From Coptis chinensis (lineage: Eukaryota; Streptophyta; Magnoliopsida; Ranunculales; Ranunculaceae), in the NCBI GenBank assembly GCA_015680905.1, contig CM027381.1, positions 65,895,501-65,959,500 of the forward strand: 64,000 nt of DNA, written 5' to 3'. Below, piece by piece: positions 39,026 to 52,591 of the stretch (position 1 is its first letter; every line of letters starts with the position of its first letter). The position numbers and the translations under genes were made by a program. The notes beneath the pieces are model-generated. The model searched no databases, was not told where the DNA came from, and saw nothing but the letters and a program-made list of their open reading frames with translations.

Positions 39026-42000
39026 CGGCATTTTGCTTGTCCTCCGAAAAATATGAAAAAATTAGAATAAGTGACCAAAATGGAGTTCTAACTAATCTCG
39101 TTTTATTTGAGTCGCGATTGCATTGACCATATGCAACAAGGCCTTAAACCACTAGGAATTCCCTAGTGGGCCGAGTTATAACCTGCGTGAGAGTTTTCGA
39201 TGAAGGTACTCATGAACTTCATCTATCTTCTGGCGACTAAGAAAATAAAACTATTGTTTCCTTATTCATGCTCAACTATCTATACATCTCTCTAGCAATT
39301 ACATAAGAATAACCCGGTCAAAACCCTAAGTTAATATATGCATAATAATCAATCATCTACAATAAACATATATCTGATGAGTAGTACTATCAAATGTTTA
39401 GCGGGTTTGTTTTACGAGAACTTCGGAATAAGCGTCCTTAAATAGGTTCTCACAATAATAGTCAAAACAACACTCGATTTTTTGCACTCAAGTTTAAGCT
39501 ACTCCGATTAATGCGATGGGCACACTTTACCTTACAATCTCAATGACAACAAAGGAAGCGGGGGTCAATCAAACACATCTGCACTTACTATCACACTAAC
39601 CTATTCCTAATTGGCTAGAGGTCTTTATTAGGTGTTCTGAGGGATTAGGAGATGGTTTAAGAAGGAAGGAAATGGATATTCAAAGGACAAGTCTGAGATA
39701 ATAGAGTCTTACATTATTATGTAACTTAGAAAACCTTGTTATTTTCTTTTTTGCTTCTATACTTTGTTTCCATCCTTAGCCATATTTTTTTTTTTTTTTT
39801 TCTTTTCTTTTCTTGGCTTTTGACTCCTTTTTATTCTATTTTTTTTTTTTTTTGGAGTTTTTTTTTTATTTCTATTTTTCTTTTCTTTGGATGGAAACTT
39901 CTTTTCTTTATTTTTCTGAAGCAAGTAACAATTTTTTTTTTACCGCGAGGTTTTCTCTTCTTCTTTCTTCACTCATTCTATTCTCGGACTTATTCTAAAT
40001 TGGGTAGGTTGATTTATTCTCTTTTTTTTTTTTTTTTTTGTTTTGTAGCGAGGGTAAAGGAATTGTGGTGTATGGAAGGCTAAAGAAAAGGCTTCGAGTG
40101 GTGACTAGCGGAAAATAATTCATAGGTTTGAATTTACGGCTATATCGATCAAAAGAGCTAAAATTCTCACTTAGGATATGGTTTAGTGATCAAGCAAGTG
40201 GGCGTGTGATTTCTCTATCCGTTTTACTTCTCCCTTGTGTCATTTCTCAAATGTTTCACTTTCATATAAGGCTTTAGGCTATATTCTCCACGAGGATTTG
40301 TAGAATAAGTACTCTAGCCTAGATTTGAAAACTTCTTGCTAACAATCATAGATACTCATGTAATATATTTATAGATAGATGCAAAGATTATTACCTACAT
40401 TATTAACCTAAGTTTCTAACAATTATTACGATCTGACAACTATGTGAGACTTCTAGATTGTTAAGAGCATGGAGAAAAGAAAACAATACCAATATTCCTA
40501 AGTGTATAGCATAAACTTATTTATTTATATTTTTAAATTTTTGAAATTTTAACTAGAAAACAAATGCATATTATATATATCTATATCCTAACGGATGTCT
40601 TAATTACCGTGATTCTATGCCCCCCCCAAACAAAAGCATGCTTTGTCCTCAAAGCATTGTAAATAAAAGAGGGTAGGAAAAATACCATTGAAGCGGCGTG
40701 AAATTGAAAAACATCTGCAAAACAATGTTAGAGCGTACTAATATAGGAAATAAAAGCGACCTGACTCTCTATAAGAGTTCCACCCATTATGGGGTTAACA
40801 TAATTAAATTGCTTGGGACATAGCGGACACTAAACGAGAAACTAAAACTTACCTCCACTCCGTTGTTATTAGTCATCTTAGTCATCCTCTACTTCTATAA
40901 AGAAGTGGGGTTCCTTCAGCGATCTGCCATGCTATGATAATTTGCGGGCTTCTTCGCCATTTATCATCTATGGTTGCTAACCTATTAAGTGCCACTTGGT
41001 GCGATGGGGTGTAGGGTGCAACTGGTGAGGTTATCCGCCACCCACCCATGCCAAGTCATTGCGGGAAAAGATCGGATAATACTATTGGTGGAGTTAAGCC
41101 GCACCGTGTCTACCTTAATCCATCCGTGAAGCGTGTACAAAAACAGGAAAGAAACATAGCATAATCATTGAAATTAGAGCGGGCATAAGAAGGTACTTAT
41201 GCCTCATAGTATAGGCTCGTGCTAAACTAGACATCAAAGTCACGGGAAGGTCATAGAACCCGTCCATTGGCTAAAAGCAAGGGAAAAGCGGCGCAAAAGT
41301 GGCGTCATTCCGGAAAGAAAGCGCCATTCCCCTAAAATGTTTAGCATTATCCAAAACATAGCGGTTCCTATGTTCATGGACCCGGGCTACCAAGAACGGC
41401 GTTATAGTCCCCTTGGTCCTCAATCTGGAAAATGCCTGCCCCCATAAGCCTCGTGCAAAGACTTCATAAGTGTAGACATGCATATTATCGACCCAATAGC
41501 ACCATGGGTCTTGTATCTCGGCGGGCATAGCAAGTCGAGAACAAATGCTAGCAAGAACACGGTAATCTCCATTGGTTCATTGTCAATGTTGATGGAGAAC
41601 ACTTGTTCTCCATCCGGTCTCTCAAAGAAATGCAGTTATTATAAAAATAAGATGCAAGTCTTTGGAGAATAAAGTTCAGCCCGGTCTTACCATAAGAGGT
41701 TCCCGACCCACATATGTGATCACCTCATGAAACCAAGCACCGTAAGTAGTGCTTTGGAACAAATCTTGAAAAGACTGTTCGGTATCAATATTGGAGATGT
41801 CATCTCTAAATTAGCTTTGGAATAGCTCGCGAATGATCCGGGAACTACTACGAAAAACTGGAAAATTTCTGGTCGGAGAAGTCGAAATCGGGCGCGCTCA
41901 ACTTAAGCGTTTCCAGGGCGCTCTTTGTATTTTGATTTCCATAACTTAAGCGCGGGGGTCGCTCGACTAGAAACGCAGGCGCGCTCGACAAAATTTTCTG

Positions 42001-45000
42001 CGGAATTTTTAGGGCGCCAGCGCGCTCAACTAGAGGCGGCGCGCGCTCGGGAGTTCTTACAGAATTGCGAAAATGAAGTCGAAGCGTGGGAATCAGCGGG
42101 TTTGAAGGGTGAGTGATGGAGTTTAGGTGTAGTGTGAGTTGTGAGGATAGATTGTATCAAGTTTATATAGGCTTAAAGTTGCTAGAATGGATCGGAAAAG
42201 TTGCCAAAACTAATTTCGGCGGTTTAGGAAATCCTAAAATTTCCAAACTTCAGCGGAAACAACTTCGTCTCACGGATTCTAATTCAAACCCGATTATCTC
42301 TTATTTGGATTTTATGACTGAATGTACCTATTTAATCTAGATTTCATCCTACAATGATTCTCAATCACGGATATGCCTAAACTTCCATATTTTCACCTTA
42401 CTCATGATAAATTCTAACACTAGGGTTTTATAAAAATAAAGCTTGAAATAATCAAACCACCCCCAAACAAGTTTGGAAGGTGGGATTAATATGAAACAAG
42501 CACACAAACTGAAAATAACCCCTTATATTAAAATTTTCATTGAATTATCACTACAAAATCCATTCTTCTTGAAATAAAAATTACATTACAATAAAAAACA
42601 AAAAGTAAATAAAACAACAACTACTAAACATAAATAACTACCTATCACTCCTCATCCTCTCTAAACACCTGCCCTGGTGGTGGCGGAGCCTGATCTCTCG
42701 AGTGGTGGCTCACGAACTCGAGGAAGGTCGGCGCAGCGATCGTCCTCCGTCGGCGGCGCTCATGCCTAGCAATTTGTCCTCGGTGATCGTATGAGGTGGG
42801 AAGCGTGCTAGCATCTCTACTCTAAAAGCCCGGCGGGGCTTCCATCTCGACCCTACGCTGCTCCCCATCTCTCATCCTCCCTCACGGGTGCGGGCTTCGA
42901 AGTTGTGGTGAATGGTGGCTGTCGAGTCGGAGTGCGCGAGAGAGTGTTGAGTGAGCAGCGTGCCCACATGTAGCATAGTCATGCGCTTCGGCATCGGACC
43001 ACACCTGCGGAAGGCATCCGTATCAAAAGCGAGTGCCATCCTCCTCATCCTCCTCCGACTCATCCTCATCTACCCTCTCCTCCTCCTCCTCCTCGGCTGT
43101 TCCCATCCTCGGGCAATTTCGGACTTGTTGGACACACTCCTATATAGAATCTGGCGGGTTCCGTGCGGGGGTAATGTAAATCCTCTCGAAGCCGGAGTTG
43201 CCTTCATCTTGACATGATCTTAGTGATAAGCCGCGGGAAGAGGTGCCAGCGACCGTCGAACCTCGATTATGTTGAGCAAAAACTCCGGGATCAGAAATCG
43301 TACTTCCGCTCTGGAGTATCCATAGGGCGTGGAAGGCGAAGGTCGGACCGATATCAGCGACCTTGTCGCTTGCCTAGGACATTCCGACCAATCCAGCGAA
43401 GCCCGGTTGGTTGGTCCTCGAAAAGCTTTGGCGCCTGATGGGAGTTTGGATTGTAGCTCCCATTGATGGCGATGCGCCATCAATGGCTCAACCCGTCAAA
43501 GCTGGGGATCTGTAAAAGCGGCATCAGTTGATTCTAGGCGGAATGCCTAGAATCTCGACCAACGACCCGTAGTCGACTCCTCCTCTTCTTCCTTCACCAA
43601 AACAAAAATCTTACTCCCCTCCAACTCCGGGTGTTGTAGAACCGTCGACCAAGTCTTCATGGTAGAAGTCTTGATTAAGTACCGAGACTATTCCAGTCTC
43701 TACTAGCCATTCGTCACCGTAAAGCGGTAGCGAAATGGTCGTGATAAAAATCTGCTCGGTATAATCTGGCGTTGAGCCATCTAGTTTTGAAATGTCGATT
43801 TGGGTTTATATAGGATGTGGTGGTGGTGGTTTAACTTGACCGACTTTAAGAACAATGGTGGTGGTGGCGTGGTGGCGGCAGCACCAAAATTTTTAATTTT
43901 CGGTGGTTTTGATAATAGAAATCGGTGGTGGTAGTGATGGTTGGTGTTTTGAAGTCGATTTGAGGTTTGGATTTGATTTTTGGCGTGGGTTGTTTGTATT
44001 TTCTTTTTATTTTTATTTTCTTTTTTAGTTTGGAGCTTGGTAATGGCGTTAATGGAAGATGAAGCGATGGTAACTGGTGAGAATGTAAAAGGCCGAGCGC
44101 TCTCCATGAAGCGTGGTGGTGAGTTGGGCCCAAGCCCAAAATCAAAATTTTCGATTTTTTTTTTTTTTTTGAAATTTCAAATCAAAATTCCGCTTAGTTA
44201 CCGGTCCGATTTTTCGCGAATGAGATATGGAAATGATCAGGAGAGAATTTCCTATCAATGATCCATAAAACACTCTATTCCGACTTCGGATGACATATGA
44301 GATAGTGGAAAACGCCTCGAAGTGCGTGCATGGCGTAAGTTATCTTGAGCGAATGAACTCTAAATTAATAGATCATGTCAATCCGAATCGTAATACAATA
44401 AAAGCGGCCTAAGCAACTCTAGTGGGACATAAAACATTTAGTATGCGAAAACACGAACACCCCACCCCAAAACAAATTTTTTTACAAAAAGCTTAGAAAA
44501 TTTGTTTTTTAGCGATGGGTCTTTTAAAGTCGATTCGAGACTTCATAGATTACTATGTTTATTTTATTTTTTTTTTTTTTTTTAGTTTTAGAAGGAAAAA
44601 CAATAAGCAATAAAGACATAATTCACACCATAGAAAACATGACTCAAAATCCGAGAAAAACATGCAAGAGTGGAAGCGTGAACTATGTGAACCGTGGACT
44701 TAGGATCCGGTACTTACAGACCACACTCCATAGGGAGGGGCCGGTTACCTTAATGGTGCACTCACCAATATATTGGAATGAAAGGAAATGCACCAACACA
44801 GAAAATTTTGAGTGGTTTATAGTCGGATACTCAAGACTTTATCTAAAACATATGTATGAACATGCGGTTGATCATATATCGACAACCCGAAATAGTTGTG
44901 GATCATTCCATAAATAAATATCACGGACAAACATATCCAAATACAATGAAACACCAAGATTTCCCTCTGACTCGACCTAGTGGAATCAAAGCGAAGTTGG

Positions 45001-48000
45001 GTAACCACTATTGTGTAACCTATCATGCACCTTCTTTTTCATTTTGAATGAGTGGGTGTTCTAGTAAATAAGTGTGGAAAAGTGAATGGTTGTGGAGAAT
45101 ATGGTAGATATGGATAAGTTCTAGAAAAGGCGGCTTGTACCTGATGAGGGATTTGGTTTTAGCACTGAACTCATTCATTGTGTGTGTAGGGGGCTCTCAA
45201 TTTTGAAAATGAAGGTGTCACAAAGTTTGTCATACGAAGTATCATTTGTTAGGAGGATTTAAAAATTATAGAGCCTGAAGAAACAACGGGATCGAGTGCA
45301 AACTTCGGGGTTCCTTTGAAAGGGTGGAAGGAGGGGAATCGAGGTGGATGTTGTGCTAGTTAGTTCTTGATAGGGTGAATTGTCACCTACTCGAAGAAAC
45401 TCATCAAATTCCTCATCTAGATTGGTCATATCCACATTACTATGGTAGTCCTCTACGTCTTTGAGAAAGTCATCTATCCCATTCTCATCAATAATACGTG
45501 TATCGACTAGTGTAGGAAAGAAAATATTGGAGTCTGACTGTCCAAAGGAAATAATTTTGGGCATATGACTATCCGGGAACGTGTTGTTGAAATAATCTCG
45601 AGCAAAGCTCTCCGATCATGCTAACCTCTCCATCCATAGGCGAATCGAGATGGCTTGTGTCCTTGTTTTAAAAACATTGACTTCAACGACAAGATGGCCA
45701 AAAGACATGGACATTGAACCATCCGCGGCAATTAATGGCGCGTTGGCGGTTGCCAGAAAGGGCATACTAAAATGATCGGGACCCAGTGGTTAGCGACTTA
45801 CGTATCGAGGACTACAAAATCAGCGGGATAGTAGAAATCCTGAACTTTTACCAACACATTTTCGACTACACCCTTAGGATACTTAATAGACCGATCGACT
45901 AATTGCAGCGTCATTTTAGTGGGTTGCATTTTGTCTAGACCTATTTGTCTATACAAATAAAATGGGAGTAAGTTAACACTAGCCCCGAGGTCTAATAAAG
46001 CGATGCGTCGTATAGGAATCTCTAAGGTGCATTATGCTGATGGGGCGACCCGGGTCCTTGTACTTAACAATTCCATTATGTTGGATAAGGTTGGGAATTG
46101 TTACGTTAAAAAGCGTCTTTTGGTATATTGGTCTTCGCCTAGTAGTACACAATCCTTAAGAAACTTAGCATGATGTGGTAGCTTTTTAATAGCTTGAGGA
46201 AGGGAAGGTTTATAGTTAGATTCTTAAAACATCCACTAATCTCCTCATAATTTGTATCCTTAGTTAACATGGCTAATTTTTGTGGAAGCGGTGGTTTACG
46301 TCTATATTTAGCAATGGTATCTCTGGATGTTTAACCGTAGCTTTTGTTTCTTTGGTTGTGTTGTGGCGGGTACCTCTACGGTGGTAGGCTCTTGAGTTTC
46401 TATTTGATTATCTAGTAATATAGCGGTGTAGGGAGACTCTTGGTGGGGTAACTATAGGCATAGTTACCTTGTTATCAACCACTCTGCCCGAGCGGAGTGG
46501 TGATGGCATTTATCTCACCTACATTTTCAAATTCATTACTAGTATTATCCGTTACCTCAAAGTGTGTTTGTTGTTTTAGGATTAGGTATTGCGTTACACG
46601 GAAACACACCTTTGGTTTGGGCTTTATCTTGAGCCAATTTGTTGGGTTAAATTAGTTCACGGTTGTAGAAGGCATTGGTTGGATTGAGCCATGGTTTGGA
46701 AAAGTTTTTGGCTCACTTGTATAAAGGTGTCAAGGCGATCCGGTTGTGTGGGTGTAGTGGTCCGCGGGTGGTGTTCTTTGGAACTATTTCCGTGAATTAT
46801 TTATTGGTGGATTTTGATAGTTATTATTTACCGGAGCGATACCTCTATTAGCATTATAATTATTATAATTACCTTGACCTTGTGCTTGACCTTGTCGGTT
46901 GCACTTGGTTGTTATAATTATTAAAATTACCACGACCACAATCCTTGTCGTAGTGGGGCTTGGTTAAAAGCTTTGCGTTATTCTAACATATTGATGATTG
47001 TACCGCTTGAGGTGTGGCGTTTTGGTTATTTCTCCAACCGAAGTTGGGATTTTGTCTCAAAGAGGCGTTAGGTTCACTATTAATGGAACAAGCTTTGTTC
47101 ATAGGCTATAGGGCCGATGGGATTAGGGATGCTCGGGGCTCAATGAAACTACATGGATTTGAATTTACATTCATAGCGGGGGATTGGCTTTTGTTGTACA
47201 GAAATGGCATCTACCTTTTTGTGTGAGGATTCATTAGAGTTTTAAGCTCGGGATCTGATTTAACCTCAAACATCTTGGTAGCCTTAAGCGTGGAAGAAGA
47301 AGAACTAGCGGGCGGGAGTAATCGTCACTACCCCCAATTATTATTACAACTTAGTTTGGTCCTCTAAAATTTATAAGCCTCAGAGGCTCCTTTGTTTAAG
47401 AAACTACCCCATTCATTATGTCAAGGACTTCTTTATGGTGATGTTGAAGTCCTTTGAAAAACCGCGAACTAACGTGTCTTTAAGCTAAGTTATGATGTGG
47501 ACACTCTATAAAGCGGTCGGTGAAGCGATTCCAAGCCTCGAAAATGTTTCATGAGGATTTTTGTCGAAAAAAATGAATCTTAGAAAGCATCTCATCCGTC
47601 TTTAGGGGTGGGTAAAATGTTCCATAAACAATTTGAACAAGTTTAGCCCACGAGTCCACACGAGAATTAAGCTTGGCGGTTAACCAAGGCGCCGCCTTAT
47701 CGGCTAAGGTGAAAGGGAATACCCTTAATTTAATTTGTTCGAACCAACCGTAGGATGGTGGAATGTTGTTAGGACTTGTTCAATCCTACGCGTATCTTTG
47801 GTAAGGTTTTCATGGTCTAAACCATGAAAAGCGGGTAACAAATTAAAATATTTGGAGGGATTACTGAAATCCCCATTTGGGTTTGCTAGAAACGATGCAA
47901 GATTTGGGGCTATCGCTCGAGGCTTTGTAGAAGTCGAGAGAGGAGTCTCTCTTTCTTCCCCGTTATATCGGTGGTGTGTGTGGAATAGTAGCTAGAGGTG

Positions 48001-48654
48001 TAGTGTGTGGTATACTAGATAGACTTGATTGTTGATGTTGTTGTGTATTTACGTTCGGTGTTTTTATGCGACCGGACCTTAATCTCATGCAAGACTAAGT
48101 CGAGCTTAACTACACATCTGACACTCCAAACAATTACGATATACTAGTATAAACCTCTAACGGGAGATCGACGAGGTGTGGAAGAAAGGAATACGATTAG
48201 CGTCCTTGCTTAAGCTTATGAATAGCGTCTTGTTTGGCGTGTTCGGTGTATATAAGAGAATAGAACACTGAAAAACTTGACAACTTCGAAGTTCAAATCA
48301 AAGCTGTGGAAATCACGGAAATTGAGAGAAGGAAAGGCTAGCGCCGCTCTATCTTAAGTCTAGGCGCTCAAGGCAAAGTCGAGCTCGATAAGATAAGGCG
48401 GGTGGCGCTCTCTTTGAAGCGTGGCCTTCGATGTATAAGCGAAGTCCAGTAAGATAAGCGCGCGCTCTCTTTGAAGCTCTCTTTGAAGCCGGTAAGATAA
48501 GCGCTCTTTGAAGCCTTCGCTCATCGCGTTTTCTCGCGGATTTTTTCCAAAACTGAAAGCGGCAACCACGGTATGAATCAAACAAGGGTGGGTGGGTGAA
48601 ATGGGACTTAAAATTACTAATTCTATTATGAAAACAATGATAAAGTGCAACTAA

Positions 48655-48670
48655 GACGGCAGCGGCGCCA
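48655..48670 (-). other. primer-binding site of element A
   Basis: The minus strand reads TGGCGCCGCTGCCGTC two bases after the 5' LTR. TGGCGCC-type sites are usual for the Athila/Tat branch. The same layout (GCGCCATTTGAT on the plus strand) is seen at element B's 5' LTR. Confidence 0.7.
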
Positions 48671-48672
48671 TT

Positions 48673-50061
48673 TGATAAACGTAAAATGAATAGTCTACCT
48701 ACGAAATGAACGATGACTTCTCAACGTAAGTAAACTAAACTTATTACTGATGTTATCTTGTTTATCAAAGATTTATTTCTACTCTCAACCAATTGAGATA
48801 TAGTGGAGTAGACAAGTTCGTTCCACTCCTAGTGCTCTAGCATGGATGTTTTCTAATCTAACTAGTCGTTTTTAAGTCTATGAGAGTTTTCTGAAGGGAA
48901 TTATACTACGATGCAACTACCCACAAGATCTGACTAGTCGGTTATCGATCAACTAAAGGGAATGCTACGTTGATTCTATGATAAGGAGTTAGAGGGGATT
49001 GATTCCACCTTAACTTCAACTTAATCCACTAACGACGAATATCGTCGTAATCCGAATGAAGCTGCCCTGCGAGAACAATTTAGTTATTCCTAATCCCTAA
49101 TTATACATGGCATTTCTACCAATTCATAACTAGCATGTGAACAATTAAACCCATTCTCATGGTGAACTAATCATTTCTAGAGTGGAATAGAAAATCACGG
49201 CGACTTCTACGATAATCGAATCAAGCTTTCATCAAGGCTTCACAACCCCCCCTAATGGAGGTTTAGCCTTGAATCATTCATAATCATTTCCATTTATATT
49301 AAAACTAAACATAATATAAAGCATTGAAATTTATTTAATTAAACAATAATGAAATCTAATTTAATGACTAAATTGAACTAAGGACATGAATTGAAATTAG
49401 ATCTAGAATTGGAATTGACAAAAATCGAAATGGATAAAGAATACTACTTTATTGATCTAATCAAATGAAGAACAAGATTCAAAGGTTTAATCTAATAAAG
49501 GGATTTGAAACTAATTAAAGAAAAACAATTAAATCTAGATCTAGAAGCTATTTTAATGGCTACTTTCTATTCTAAGCTATGAACCCTAATTCTCTACTAA
49601 TTAATCTACCATTAACAAAGACTTAAGCTTTTGTTCTTATACATTCAGATCAAAATTCGTGCATGGGCTTGGAGCCAGGGTTTGGGCGGAGAATCGGGCC
49701 CCGAAACCCAATCTTCGATCCAAAAAGGCCTCTTCAGCTGCAGTTGACTTCCACAGACTTTTCGTCCACTTCTGCTCCTCTGATTGGGTCAAGGCTTGGA
49801 CCATTGCAAAGCTCTTTCGAGCCAGTCGTTTTGACATAAGGTATGCCCAATTCAGTCTGAGTCCAAAGATCGGCTTTGGAAGTTCTGGCGACTTTTGCTC
49901 CTTTATCTCGCTAAAGTGGTACATTTACGCACATAATGGACTTTGAAACACGAAATGCATAAAAAGCAGCGTGTCGGTGTTAACTCTTACTTATTATTCA
50001 CATAATTGGTCTAACAAGATGATTATTAAGGGGTTAAAACTACAGTTTTGGGCTCTTATCA
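48673..50061 (-). repeat. 5' LTR of element A
   Basis: On the plus strand it runs from TGATAAACGTAAAATG to GGGCTCTTATCA. It pairs with 37641-39014. Differences are concentrated in short patches (e.g. around 49035-49075) while long stretches are identical. Confidence 0.85.
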
Positions 50062-51142
50062 TATATCAACAATAACATGCAAATTTGAATCACTCAAATG
50101 CGTATCTAAATACATAAGCATCTTGCGGATATAGTATACATATCTTGAGATAAATCGAAAACTAAACATGCAAAGTATTATACCTAAACTAAAATCGACT
50201 CTTGTATTGCATAATAAATCGATTTCGACAATACTCATTGAGATTGCGAATGTCCTATAGAGAGCGACTTTTACCCCGTAGTAGGTTTAGAAACAACTTA
50301 CCCAACTCAGTTTTAACCCTTGTTGGAATGTTCTCCTCTTTCTTGACAAAATCGACTTATTAGACAATACGGTAATAAATGGCGTAGAAAATGTTAAACA
50401 TGTAACAAGAAACATTTATAATTGAGAAAGACATATACCCATGCAAAACAAGTACCATTAATAAGTAAAATATACATTAATATGCAATTCATGTCCGAAT
50501 GTCGTATATAAATATTTACCGTATCTAACTTGATTCATGCATAATTCGAGGCTAAAACTTAAATAATAATCTATAAAGTTTTCCTAATACTATATACATG
50601 GCATACATGCAGAAAAACATAATAAAAAAATTACAATAATATTGAAAATTTGGAACCTCAATGCGTCCGCGTTTTAAGCCTTTAACCTGAAACAAACGTT
50701 TCAATTAAAATCAAGATTATTAATCCCAAAGGATTATCGAATTTTTCAGTCTGAGGGCCAGATATTTAGGCCTCGAAATGGATCAAGGTTGATCGGAGAT
50801 CTTTGGTGGTTGAACAGAGCAAAGAAAACAAAAAATGACTTCATGGACGCTGGTCATACCTACCCTACGTAGCGACTCGATCTGAGTGCACGTGTCGAGT
50901 TAATTCAGAATGATTTCAACTTTTTACAGCACTCTTATAATCGCCTGAATTGTTGTTTCCCAGTCCTAACTTTTGGAACCTGGAAGTGAAACGAAAAATT
51001 TGTGAGATTACAGGTCTATTTCGAGGGAAAAATACGAATTTTAACCAAAAGGAAATGAAGGAAGAGAATGGGGGTTCCCCCTTGATGCAACTTCCGATCT
51101 GTAGCACAAGTTCTATGGCTTTAGAACAGCAGCAGCGCCATT
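50062..51142 (-). mobile_element. element B: 5' leader continued, with primer-binding site
   Basis: AT-rich leader sequence resumes at the right edge of element A. At 51125-51140 the minus strand reads TGGCGCTGCTGCTGTT, two bases from the LTR, in the same position as in element A. This shows that the leader begun at about 37.1-37.64 kb continues here and that A split it. No gene is seen. Confidence 0.6.
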
Positions 51143-52591
51143 TGATGTATGCTTGTTTAACACTACTTAGAGGTTTGAACTCTCTAAATTGATACAAAAG
51201 CACTCAAGGTTCCTTACTCACGATCTTCGTTTCGTAGAGTTTGAATAAGGATTCGAACTAACCTAAAGTTTAGAACAACTACAAATTGGATGTTACAATT
51301 AAGGGAACTAAGGAGTAAGGTTATAATATTAAAGCTAGGATTTCCTTCCTACACAAACATTAAGAAAGACATTAAAGTTTGAAAACATGCACTTAATACA
51401 AAAATAGAGATTTGAAAGAAAAGGTGGAGAGTTAATCCTCCTCATGTGAAACTATCATTAGATGTTGATTTGAAAAAGGTTATTTGATCCTTCCTAAACT
51501 CATAGACAAGCCCCTAATGGAAGAAAAGATTTGATCCCTAGCATGTATGTCTCACTTAAGAGTTCACACATGCTAGCAAGTGGAACTAAGCAATGACTTA
51601 TCTCTAAGCTCATTGCTTTGATTCCTAACTAGACACTACACCAATTATCATTTTGGGATAGGGTGTAGAGCTAGTTGTTCTTCCTAACAACCTACCAAAC
51701 CAACAAAAATTGATTTACCCTCACATGAGTTGGATTAACTCCCCAAAAGGGAAGTTAGCTCATGATCCTTGGGACAAGGATTTATAAACTAAAAAACACA
51801 AAGAGAGAGAGAGAGAGAGGGGAAAGCAAACAATCAAACTCACTTCTATTTATTTTCTAGAAGAAAACAAGTGTTTCCTCCATTAAAACTATTACAAGCT
51901 TTCTAATAAAAACTAAAACTAACTTATTTTTTTTTTTTTCACTAAGGAACTAAAATAATGCCATGTGAGGAAAATAAGTCAAGGGAGTAAATGGAGTGTC
52001 CCCACCCTTGTCTAATTTCTTCTCCATTTGAGAGAAATCTCATTTCCTCCCACGAATCATCAAACCACATTAATTCATTTTTATCCACTACATTAAAACA
52101 AAGTGACACCTTGCTTTTTTTCACTATTAATACCTAATCTAATTTATTACATGCAAGGTGTCAACTTTGCACCAATAATTTGTTATTTTTGTCTTGACAT
52201 GCTCCATGATTGATGACTCATCCAATCTTGTGTCCCCGCATAGTGGGCCCATGTGCTGATCTAGTGGCGGTCCGGGTATTTTGGGCGCTTTTACAACTTC
52301 CGCCTATCGCGTAGAGTTCATCGCCTTTGATTGTCCGAGCGACTCTCTTGTCGATTCAGAGTCCCGGTTCGAGAGGTAGGAGCTTTGGAAGTTTGATGCT
52401 TTTGTCGCGGTTGGGAGAATTCATATATACTGCCGTTCCTCGTTTTATTGCGGTTTAACCAATATTTTCATGTTTACTGCAAATACCTGCAAAAGTATGA
52501 AAACATATTTATTTCATGATTATTAAACACATAATTAACCAAATTTATATGTCTCAATGGAGTTTCATAATACACTTTTGGGTGCTTATCA
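51143..52591 (-). repeat. 5' LTR of element B
   Basis: On the plus strand it runs from TGATGTATGCTTG to GGGTGCTTATCA, about 1.45 kb. It has TG...CA ends and the same terminal style as element A's LTRs, but a different interior. Its outer edge at 52591 abuts coding sequence of element C. A GA microsatellite lies at about 51801-51820. Confidence 0.65.

Larger units (their letters stand above)
37641..50061 (-). mobile_element. element A: Athila-like Ty3 element with both LTRs, inserted in B
   Basis: Two direct repeats of about 1.38 kb bound a 9.6-kb interior. On the minus strand the 5' LTR is 48673-50061, the primer-binding site 48655-48670, and a polypurine tract (39015-39025) abuts the 3' LTR (37641-39014). 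Gag-like text lies at about 47.9-46.9 kb and protease-like text at about 46.05-45.6 kb. An acidic linker frame is at 45564-45259. Unassigned sequence follows from 45 to 39 kb, including open frames near 41.3-41.6 and 42.9-43.5 kb and T-rich tracts at 39.79-40.04 kb. No reverse transcriptase or integrase was recognised, so it looks internally deleted as well as broken in many places. LTRs look roughly 93-95 percent alike, suggesting one to a few million years. Confidence 0.75.

Noticed and set aside
39736-40083. Phe-rich plus-strand open frames
   Set aside because: They are produced by long T tracts in noncoding sequence of element A and have no protein-like composition.
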